A DNA stretch of 64,000 nt from Enterocloster asparagiformis (GTDB taxonomy: Bacteria; Bacillota; Clostridia; Lachnospirales; Lachnospiraceae). The notes under the pieces are model-generated. The model worked only from the letters and a program-made list of their open reading frames with translations, had not been told where the DNA came from and made no database searches. The position numbers and the translations under genes are program-made. This document shows positions 9,144 through 16,151 of this stretch, one piece after another. The stretch lies in assembly GCA_018380885.1 (NCBI GenBank), contig JAGZSY010000017.1:62001-126000 (forward strand), read 5' to 3'. Numbering within the stretch: the stretch's first letter is position 1; each line of letters begins with the position of its first letter.

Positions 9144-9503
9144 GCAGGGCGTATCGGAGCGTATCTGAAAATTTATTTCCGCCTGCTCCCCGAAGGGACA
9201 AGGCTTACTGCGCCGCGTTCGTTGGGACCCGGTCTCCCGCAGGGGGGGGGGGACGCGCAGCCGCCGGAAGGCGATTTTTGGACATGCTTTGGCGTTTCGT
9301 GAACCGGAGCGGCCCGCGGGGCCGGCTCCCAATGAAAATTACCGATCAACCTGCTGGCGTCTGACTGCGTGGATACGGAATGGAATGCGGTCAGAGGCTG
9401 GTTTTGTTATGCCTGTGCATATTTGGCCGGCGGTATGGCCGGTCTGCGCGCCTGGGCGGCGGGAAAAGAAACGCGGAAACAATACTGATCGGAGGCATTT
9501 TAC
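9144..9503 (+). other. Long ireB-ruvX gap with an 11-G run
   Basis: In most relatives ireB and ruvX are close together. Here 360 bases intervene, including a run of eleven G at 9242-9252. Short open frames exist, but none has a ribosome site with a recognisable product. I see no clear promoter or T-tailed hairpin. Confidence 0.5.
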
Positions 9504-9959
9504 ATGAGAATACTGGGACTGGATTACGGTTCTAAGACAGTGGGGGTTGCGGTGTGCGATCCTTTAGGTATCACTGCCCAAACAGTGGAAACCATTGTGC
9601 GCAAAGACGAGAACAAACTGAGAAAGACATTGGCGAGAATCGAAGAATTAATCGGCGCATACGAGATTGAACGGATTGTACTTGGTTATCCTAAGAATAT
9701 GAACAATACCGAGGGAGAGCGCGCCCGGAAAACACAGGAACTGAAGGAGGCGCTTGAACGGCGCACCGGACTGCCTGTGATTCTCTGGGATGAGCGGCTG
9801 ACAACGGTGGCCGCCGACCGCGTGCTGATGGAGAGCGGCGTGCGCCGCGAACACCGGAAAGAGAGCGTGGATCAGATCGCGGCGGCCATGATTCTGCAGG
9901 GATACCTGGACAATTTAAGCTTTCAGGGAGAACGGGATGAAACAGGAGAACGAGAATAA
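9504..9959 (+). CDS. ruvX: RuvX/YqgF RNase H-like Holliday junction resolvase
   Basis: A 151-residue YqgF family protein. It begins with the RNase-H-like acidic motif [19 protein letters not shown], then shows [18 protein letters not shown] and a C-terminal [13 protein letters not shown]. The acidic residues of the active site are in place. The family is implicated in pre-16S rRNA processing and in resolving junctions. GGAGG precedes the ATG. The end overlaps the DUF1292 gene by 23 bases, so the two are translationally linked. Confidence 0.95.
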   Translation: MRILGLDYGSKTVGVAVCDPLGITAQTVETIVRKDENKLRKTLARIEELIGAYEIERIVLGYPKNMNNTEGERARKTQELKEALERRTGLPVILWDERLTTVAADRVLMESGVRREHRKESVDQIAAAMILQGYLDNLSFQGERDETGERE

Positions 9960-10224
9960 AGACAAGATTGTAATGATTACGGATTCGGGAGAATCTGTGG
10001 ATTTTTATGTGTTGGAAGAAACCAGGATCAATGCGGCGAATTTTCTGCTGGTGACGGACGCCCCTGAGGGCGAGGACGGAGAGTGCTACATTTTAAAAGA
10101 TGTATCCGGGCAACAGGATGCCGAGGCTGTCTACGAGTTCGTGGAGAACGAGGATGAACTGGACGGCGTTTTTCGCGTATTCGAACAGCTGCTGGCGGAC
10201 GCGGACGTGACGCTTGAGAAATAG
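9937..10224 (+). CDS. DUF1292 (UPF0473, YrzB) protein
   Basis: A 95-residue acidic protein with the DUF1292 layout: a strand pair reading [20 protein letters not shown], then [25 protein letters not shown] and a final helix. It is the standard partner of ireB and ruvX across Firmicutes. Its function is unknown. It overlaps ruvX at its start and ends 40 bases before the RNase J start. Confidence 0.9.
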   Translation: MKQENENKDKIVMITDSGESVDFYVLEETRINAANFLLVTDAPEGEDGECYILKDVSGQQDAEAVYEFVENEDELDGVFRVFEQLLADADVTLEK

Positions 10225-10264
10225 GTTAAATGCCAACACGGCTATTATGAATGGAGGAAGAAAT

Positions 10265-12325
10265 TTGGAATTAGAGAATCAGAACGAGAACGCAACAGAA
10301 ACAAAGGACAACGCGCAGCCGGTGAATCAGGCGGCTGAACAGGGCGCGGAGGCACGTCCCGCGGAGGGGACTTCCACCAGGCGCAGACGCAAACCCTCAT
10401 CCTCACGCTCCGGCAAGAGCCGCGACGGACAGGCCAAGGCGGCTCAGGACGGACAGGCCGAGGCCAAGAAAGCCCCGGCTGCAAAGAAGGAGTCGTCTGG
10501 AAAGGAAAGCGCGAAGAAGGAATCTTCCAGGAAGGACGCCGCCAAGAAGGACGCGGGAAAGAAGGAGAGCGCTGCCAAGCGCGAACCGGCCAAGGAGACA
10601 AGACCGGCCGCCAAATCCCAGAACCAGAATCAGAACCGTCCGGCTAAAGCAAAATCCGCCCCCAAGGGCGACGGCAAGGGCAAGCTGAAGATCATCCCTC
10701 TGGGCGGTCTGGAGCAGATCGGAATGAACATCACCGCCTTTGAGTACGAGGACACGATCATCGTGGTGGACTGCGGCCTGGCGTTTCCGGGCGACGACAT
10801 GCTGGGAATCGATCTGGTGATCCCGGACGTGACGTATTTGAAAAACAATATCGACAAAGTAAAGGGCTTTGTGATCACCCATGGACATGAGGACCACATC
10901 GGCGCCCTTCCCTATATACTGGAGCAGATCAACGTGCCGGTCTACGCAACCAAGCTGACCATGGCCCTGATCGAGCACAAGCTGAAAGAGCGCAATATGA
11001 TGCGCAACACCAAGCGCAAGGTGGTGAAGCACGGCCAGTCCGTGAACCTGGGATGTTTCCGGGTGGAGTACGTCAAGACCAACCACAGCATCCAGGACGC
11101 GGCTGCCCTTGCGATTTACACCCCGGTGGGCACCGTGCTCCACACGGGCGATTTCAAGATCGACTATACCCCCGTGTTCGGGGATCCCATCGATTTGCAG
11201 CGCTTTGCCGAGCTGGGCAAGAAGGGCGTGCTGGCTCTGATGGCGGACAGCACCAATGCCATCCGCCCCGGATTTACCATGTCCGAGCGCACGGTGGGCA
11301 AGACCTTTGACGCGATTTTTGCGGAGCACAAAAACAACCGCATCATTGTGGCGACCTTTGCCTCCAATGTGGACCGGGTGCAGCAGATTGTGAACACGGC
11401 GCACAAGTACGGCCGCAAGGTGGTCGTGGAGGGCCGCAGCATGGTGACGGTGATGGAGATCGCCAGGGAACTGAACTACATCAATGTGCCGGAGGGCACG
11501 CTGATCGAGATCGAGCAGCTGAGAAATTACCCGCCGGAGTCCACTGTGATCATCTCCACCGGAAGCCAGGGCGAGTCTATGGCGGCGCTGTCCCGCATGG
11601 CGGCGTCCCTGCACAAGAAGGTTACCATCACGCCCTCCGATGTGGTGGTATTAAGCTCCACCCCGATCCCGGGAAATGAAAAGGCCGTGGCCAATGTGGT
11701 CAACGAGCTGTCCATGAAGGGCGCTACGGTGATCAATCAGGACACCCACGTGTCAGGACATGCCTGCCAGGAGGATTTGAAGCTGATCTACTCCCTGGTG
11801 CATCCCAAGTACGCCATCCCGATTCACGGCGAGCATCGCCACCGCATGGCGCAGAAGGAGCTGGCCCAGTTCATGGGCGTGGAGAAGGACAACGCCGTGA
11901 TCATCAATTCCGGCGACGTGCTGGCCCTGTCCGAGGACAGCTGCGAGGTTATCGACCATGTGCCCTCAGGCGGTATCTTTGTGGACGGCCTGGGCGTGGG
12001 CGACGTGGGCAACATCGTGCTGCGCGACCGCCAGAACCTGGCCCAGAACGGCATCATCGTGGTGGTGCTGACCCTGGAGAAGCGCAGCAACCAGCTTCTG
12101 GCAGGCCCGGATATCGTATCCCGCGGTTTTGTGTATGTGCGGGAGTCCGAGGACCTTCTGGAGGAAGCGCACTCCGTGGTGGTGGACGCTGTGGACGACT
12201 GTCTGAACCGCCATGTCAGCGACTGGGGCAAGATTAAAAACGTGATTAAGGACAGCTTGAGCGATTTCCTGTGGAAGCGCATGAAGCGCAGTCCCATGAT
12301 CCTTCCCATTATCATGGAAGTGTAA
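10265..12325 (+). CDS. Ribonuclease J with long basic N-terminal extension
   Basis: A metallo-beta-lactamase/beta-CASP ribonuclease for mRNA decay and rRNA maturation. I place the start at TTG 10265, with GGAGG seven bases before it; the upstream in-frame ATG at 10247 lacks such a site. Length is then 686 residues. Residues 1 to about 135 are low-complexity, rich in K, A, S and E. The core starts at KLKIIPLGGLEQIGMN. The metal motif HGHEDH is at 206-211, ADSTNA and SGHACQEDL follow, and the C-terminal RNase J domain closes the protein. The extension is absent in B. subtilis RNase J1 and is probably disordered and RNA-binding. Confidence 0.93.
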   Translation: MELENQNENATETKDNAQPVNQAAEQGAEARPAEGTSTRRRRKPSSSRSGKSRDGQAKAAQDGQAEAKKAPAAKKESSGKESAKKESSRKDAAKKDAGKKESAAKREPAKETRPAAKSQNQNQNRPAKAKSAPKGDGKGKLKIIPLGGLEQIGMNITAFEYEDTIIVVDCGLAFPGDDMLGIDLVIPDVTYLKNNIDKVKGFVITHGHEDHIGALPYILEQINVPVYATKLTMALIEHKLKERNMMRNTKRKVVKHGQSVNLGCFRVEYVKTNHSIQDAAALAIYTPVGTVLHTGDFKIDYTPVFGDPIDLQRFAELGKKGVLALMADSTNAIRPGFTMSERTVGKTFDAIFAEHKNNRIIVATFASNVDRVQQIVNTAHKYGRKVVVEGRSMVTVMEIARELNYINVPEGTLIEIEQLRNYPPESTVIISTGSQGESMAALSRMAASLHKKVTITPSDVVVLSSTPIPGNEKAVANVVNELSMKGATVINQDTHVSGHACQEDLKLIYSLVHPKYAIPIHGEHRHRMAQKELAQFMGVEKDNAVIINSGDVLALSEDSCEVIDHVPSGGIFVDGLGVGDVGNIVLRDRQNLAQNGIIVVVLTLEKRSNQLLAGPDIVSRGFVYVRESEDLLEEAHSVVVDAVDDCLNRHVSDWGKIKNVIKDSLSDFLWKRMKRSPMILPIIMEV

Positions 12326-12369
12326 TGTAATCGGACTATCGGCAGGGAGAGAACAGGAGGAAAAAGGGC

Positions 12370-13074
12370 ATGAGCAACGCGACCAGAGAGATCAACAGAA
12401 TAACGACCGCAATCATCCGCATATCGATGAAGCTTATCGTTTATGCCCTGATCATCCTGCTCCTCTACGAGGCTGTCATCAAAGGCTACGCCTTCGGGCA
12501 TCAGATATTTTTCGCCGAGGCCGTGGAGGCGGAGCCGGGACACGATATGACCGTCACCATTGAGCCGGATACCTCCGTCAATGAGGCCGCAAAGCTGCTG
12601 GCCGACGACGGACTCATCGGAAGCGAATTCGCGTTCATTTTCCAGAGCAAATTCTACGACTACGACACGGTTTATCCGGGCGTGTACGATCTGAATACCT
12701 CCATGACCTCCAAGGAAATCCTTCAGGCGCTCAACGTAAAGCCTGAGACGGAGGAGACGGAGGGCGTGGAGAAGGCCGGCGCCCGGCTAAAGACCACCCA
12801 GAACCAGGACGGCCAGCCGGCAGAGAACGGCGGCCAGGCGGCTCCGGCAAGCGCCGGGGGCGGCGATCAAGCGGCTGCGGCAGGCGACGGAGGCGGCGCT
12901 CCGGCTGCGGGCGGGGCTGAGGCTGCCGGGGGCGGAGACGTTCCGGCTGCTGCGGCCGCCCAGGACGGCCAGCCGGCTGCGTACGGCGCGGAAGAGGCCG
13001 GGGAAAACACCTTTGAAGATGAGGAAGGCGAGGAAGGCGGCTGGATTCAGGATATTGAGGGAGCGGACCAATGA
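12370..13074 (+). CDS. MltG-like membrane protein without the catalytic domain
   Basis: A 234-residue protein in the place where B. subtilis has mltG (yrrL), before trmR. One membrane helix (about 20-42) is followed by the LysM-like subdomain of MltG/YceG (MTVTIEPDTSVNEAAKLLADDGLI and PGVYDLNTSMTSKEILQAL). At about residue 120, where the YceG transglycosylase domain should follow, it changes into a low-complexity A/G/E/Q-rich tail. No catalytic glutamate region is present. It may be a scaffold derived from MltG. The stop overlaps the next start (ATGA). Confidence 0.75.
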   Translation: MSNATREINRITTAIIRISMKLIVYALIILLLYEAVIKGYAFGHQIFFAEAVEAEPGHDMTVTIEPDTSVNEAAKLLADDGLIGSEFAFIFQSKFYDYDTVYPGVYDLNTSMTSKEILQALNVKPETEETEGVEKAGARLKTTQNQDGQPAENGGQAAPASAGGGDQAAAAGDGGGAPAAGGAEAAGGGDVPAAAAAQDGQPAAYGAEEAGENTFEDEEGEEGGWIQDIEGADQ

Positions 13075-13718
13075 TCGCAGACAGCAGAATAACGGATTAT
13101 ATACTATCACTGGAAACCGGCCAGGGCGAACTGTGCGACCGCATCGAACAGGAAGCCCTGGCCGGTCGGGTTCCCATCATCCGTCGGGAGACGGCGGCGC
13201 TGCTGAAAACGCTGGTGGCGGCAAAACGCCCCCGCTCGATCCTGGAGATCGGCACAGCGGTGGGGTACTCGGCCCTTTTGATGGCCCGGGTGATGCCGGC
13301 GGACTGCCGGATCACAACCATCGAGAAATATGAGAAGAGGATCCCCGCGGCAAAGGAGAATTTCCGCCTGGCTGGGGAGGAGGAGCGCATCACCCTGTTG
13401 GAGGGGGACGCGGATGAGATTTTGGACCGCCTGAGGGGCAGCTCCTTTGAGTTTGTGTTCATGGATGCGGCCAAGGCCCAGTATCTGGGCTGGCTTCCCA
13501 AGCTGATGGAGCTTATGCCCGTGGGCGCGCTTCTGGTGTCGGACAATGTGCTCCAGGACGGGGATATCGTCCAGTCCCGCTTTGCGGTGGAGCGCCGCAA
13601 CCGGACGATTCACGGGCGGATGCGGGAATACCTTTACGAGCTGAAACACAACCGCGCGCTGGAGACCTCCATCCTGCCCGTGGGGGACGGGGTGGCGCTG
13701 AGCGTGCGCACGCGATAG
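13071..13718 (+). CDS. trmR: O-methyltransferase, probable tRNA 5-hydroxyuridine methyltransferase TrmR
   Basis: A 215-residue class I SAM O-methyltransferase. The SAM site is ILEIGTAVGYSALLMA, with TTIEKYEKR after it. The metal/substrate segment is FMDAAKAQYL and LLVSDNVLQDG. In B. subtilis the homologous YrrM (TrmR) makes mo5U34 in tRNA from ho5U, which U32 proteins install. The next gene here is such a U32 protein, so I infer the same two-step wobble modification. It overlaps the MltG-like gene by four bases. Confidence 0.85.
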   Translation: MIADSRITDYILSLETGQGELCDRIEQEALAGRVPIIRRETAALLKTLVAAKRPRSILEIGTAVGYSALLMARVMPADCRITTIEKYEKRIPAAKENFRLAGEEERITLLEGDADEILDRLRGSSFEFVFMDAAKAQYLGWLPKLMELMPVGALLVSDNVLQDGDIVQSRFAVERRNRTIHGRMREYLYELKHNRALETSILPVGDGVALSVRTR

Positions 13719-13778
13719 ACGATGCGTGAACCATACATGACGGAGCCGCAGGCGACGCGGCGGAATGGAGATATCAGG

Positions 13779-15023
13779 ATGAGAAAGACGGAACTGCTGA
13801 TTCCGGCGGGCAGTCTGGACGTGCTGAGGACCGCTGTGGTCTACGGCGCGGATGCTGTCTATATCGGAGGAGAGGCCTTCGGCCTGCGGGCCAAGGCCCA
13901 CAATTTTTCAAACCAGGAGATGAAGGAGGGCATCGCCTTCGCCCATGAGCGTGGGGTGAAGGTCTACGTCACAGCCAACATCCTGGCCCACAACGACGAT
14001 CTGCCCGGGGTGGAGGAGTATTTTGAGGAGCTGCAGGACATTGGGCCCGACGCGCTGATCATATCCGATCCCGGAGTATTCGCCATTGCGAAGCGGATAC
14101 TGCCGCAGATGGAAATTCACATCAGCACCCAGGCGAACAACACCAATTACGGTACATACCAGTTTTGGTATGGATTGGGAGCTAAACGGGTGGTGTCCGC
14201 CAGGGAGCTGTCCCTGAAGGAGATCCGGGAGATACGCGACCATATCCCGGAGGATATGGAGATCGAGAGCTTTATCCATGGAGCCATGTGTATTTCCTAC
14301 TCCGGGCGCTGCCTGCTGAGCAACTATTTCACGGGCAGGGACGCCAACCAGGGCGCCTGTACCCATCCCTGCCGCTGGAAGTACGCGGTGGTGGAGGAGA
14401 CGCGGCCGGGCGAATATATGCCGGTCTACGAAAATGAGCGCGGCACCTTTATTTTCAACTCCGGGGATCTGTGTATGATCGAGCATATTCCGGAGATGCT
14501 GGAGGCGGGCATCGACAGCTTCAAGATCGAGGGGCGGATGAAGACAGCCCTCTATGTGGCCGCGGTCACACGCACCTACCGAAGGGCCATCGATGACTGC
14601 CTGCGCGACCCGAAGCTTTACCGGAAGAACATGGAGTGGTACCGGGAGGAGATCGGAAAATGCACCTTCCGCTCCTACACCACCGGGTTCTATTTCGGAA
14701 AGCCTGGGGCGGATTCGCAGATTTACGACAACAGCACCTATATCAAGAATTATACCTACCTGGGGACTGTGGAGGAGGCGGACGGCGCGGGCCGCTGCCG
14801 CCTGACGCAGAAAAACAAATTTTCCGTGGGTGAAACCATCGAGATCATGAAGCCGGACGGGCGCAACCTGGAGGCTGTGGTCCGGGAGATTCGCAACGAG
14901 GACGGGGAGCTGCAGGAGAGCGCCCCCCACTCCAAGCAGGTTCTCTGGGTCCGCTTTGAAGCTGAGGACAGCCCGGCGCCCTACGATATACTGCGCAGGC
15001 GGGAGGATCAGGCGGGAGAATAG
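13779..15023 (+). CDS. U32 family protein, probable tRNA hydroxylation protein TrhP
   Basis: A 414-residue U32 protein. I choose ATG 13779 because GGAG lies eight bases before it; an in-frame ATG at 13722 would add 19 residues that do not look conserved. The start (LLIPAGSLDVLRTAVVYGAD) and the cysteine-bearing family signature (CISYSGRCLLSNYFTGRDAN, then GACTHPCRW) are clear. These proteins were once called collagenases, but E. coli TrhP and B. subtilis YrrN/YrrO hydroxylate U34 of tRNA. Only one U32 gene is present, whereas B. subtilis has two at this site. Confidence 0.88.
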   Translation: MRKTELLIPAGSLDVLRTAVVYGADAVYIGGEAFGLRAKAHNFSNQEMKEGIAFAHERGVKVYVTANILAHNDDLPGVEEYFEELQDIGPDALIISDPGVFAIAKRILPQMEIHISTQANNTNYGTYQFWYGLGAKRVVSARELSLKEIREIRDHIPEDMEIESFIHGAMCISYSGRCLLSNYFTGRDANQGACTHPCRWKYAVVEETRPGEYMPVYENERGTFIFNSGDLCMIEHIPEMLEAGIDSFKIEGRMKTALYVAAVTRTYRRAIDDCLRDPKLYRKNMEWYREEIGKCTFRSYTTGFYFGKPGADSQIYDNSTYIKNYTYLGTVEEADGAGRCRLTQKNKFSVGETIEIMKPDGRNLEAVVREIRNEDGELQESAPHSKQVLWVRFEAEDSPAPYDILRRREDQAGE

Positions 15024-15075
15024 GCGTGGCCGCCGGCTAAGGTTCTCATAATCGCAACCGACTCACTGTGACAGC

Positions 15076-15110
15076 GGCAGCGCCTGGTGGAAACCGGCGC
15101 TGCCCTGTCT
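15076..15110 (+). terminator. Possible weak terminator after trhP
   Basis: A 9-bp perfect stem (15076-15084 with 15096-15104) with an 11-base loop. CTGTCTGTTT follows, an imperfect T-rich tail. It lies about 55 bases after the trhP stop. Confidence 0.4.
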
Positions 15111-15206
15111 GTTTCAGGACTGTTTCCTGGCGGGGGTTCCGCCGTGGAAGGTATTGCCAAGTCCGCCCGAATAGTGTAAAGTAACAGGTACAGGAGGATT
15201 GACCCA

Positions 15207-16034
15207 ATGATCGATGTTGTGTTAATTGCTTTAGCGGCGCTCTGCGCCGCATATTTCGCCGTGATCGTGCTCTACGCGGGAATCGGGACCTCATTTGCTT
15301 TCATATGGCTGTTTTTTGCCTCCCTGTGCCTGTTTCTGGTATATGGAAAATGGTATTACCGGCGCAATGCGGACCGGATTCCCCGCTGGGTGCCGGTGTC
15401 GGTGGTGACCACCTGCATCGCCGGCCTGACGGTGCTGGCCGCTGTCTGCATCATGGTGTTCTCCGGCGTGGCGGGTTCCGATCCCAAGGGGATGGACTAC
15501 GTGATCGTGCTGGGCGCCCAGGGCAAGGAACGCACGGTCAACGGCTCGCTGAAGCTGCGTCTGGACAAGGCCATCGAGTACGTGGAGGAGAATCCCGACA
15601 CCATTCTGGTGCTCTCCGGCGGTCCTGTGCAGGGGCAAAAGACCAGCGAGGCCGAGCTTATGTACGAATATCTGCGCTACAACGGCGTCCGCCCGGAGCA
15701 GATGCTGCTGGAGAAGCGCTCCGCCAGCACTGTGGAGAATGTGGCCTTCAGCCGGATTGTCATCGAGCAGGACCGCCTGGCGCGCAAGCGCAAGCGGGAA
15801 GCCCTCTACCAGCCGGTGGGGCCGGGAGCGGAGGCGCTGGATGCTGATAAGCCGCTGGAGATCGGCGTGCTCACCAGCAATTTCCATGTGTTCCGCGCCA
15901 GGCTGACCGCCAGAAAATGGGGCATCGAAAATGTCTCCGGCATCGCCGCAGGCTCGGACCCGGTGCTGTTTGTGCACCTGTGCGTGCGGGAGTGCGCGTC
16001 CATTTTAAAGGACCGTCTGGTGGGAAATATGTAA
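15207..16034 (+). CDS. YdcF/SanA family (DUF218) membrane protein
   Basis: A 275-residue protein with three or four hydrophobic helices in the first 95 residues. The DUF218 domain follows: DYVIVLGAQGKERTVNGSLKLRLDKAIEY, LVLSGGPVQGQKTSEAELM, EKRSASTVENVAFS and LTSNFHVFRARLTA. Family members are linked to envelope integrity and vancomycin sensitivity (SanA) or undecaprenyl recycling (ElyC); the reaction is unsettled. AGGAGG precedes the ATG. It is not obviously in an operon with its neighbours. Confidence 0.88.
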   Translation: MIDVVLIALAALCAAYFAVIVLYAGIGTSFAFIWLFFASLCLFLVYGKWYYRRNADRIPRWVPVSVVTTCIAGLTVLAAVCIMVFSGVAGSDPKGMDYVIVLGAQGKERTVNGSLKLRLDKAIEYVEENPDTILVLSGGPVQGQKTSEAELMYEYLRYNGVRPEQMLLEKRSASTVENVAFSRIVIEQDRLARKRKREALYQPVGPGAEALDADKPLEIGVLTSNFHVFRARLTARKWGIENVSGIAAGSDPVLFVHLCVRECASILKDRLVGNM

Positions 16035-16151
16035 ACAGGCGTATATTTTTGCGGAAAGAACGGATTAATAAGGATGCGGGACTGCGCGGCCCGGTGGAAC
16101 AATAAGCGCGCATTGTGGACAGAGTATAAGAGAATGGAGAGAATTGTGGAT

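Noticed and set aside
9289..9507. 72-codon frame before ruvX
   Set aside because: No ribosome site and no family resemblance; it overlaps the ruvX start region.
10403..11614. A 403-codon minus-strand frame
   Set aside because: Antisense shadow of RNase J, with low-complexity Leu/Gly/Arg translation and no ribosome site.
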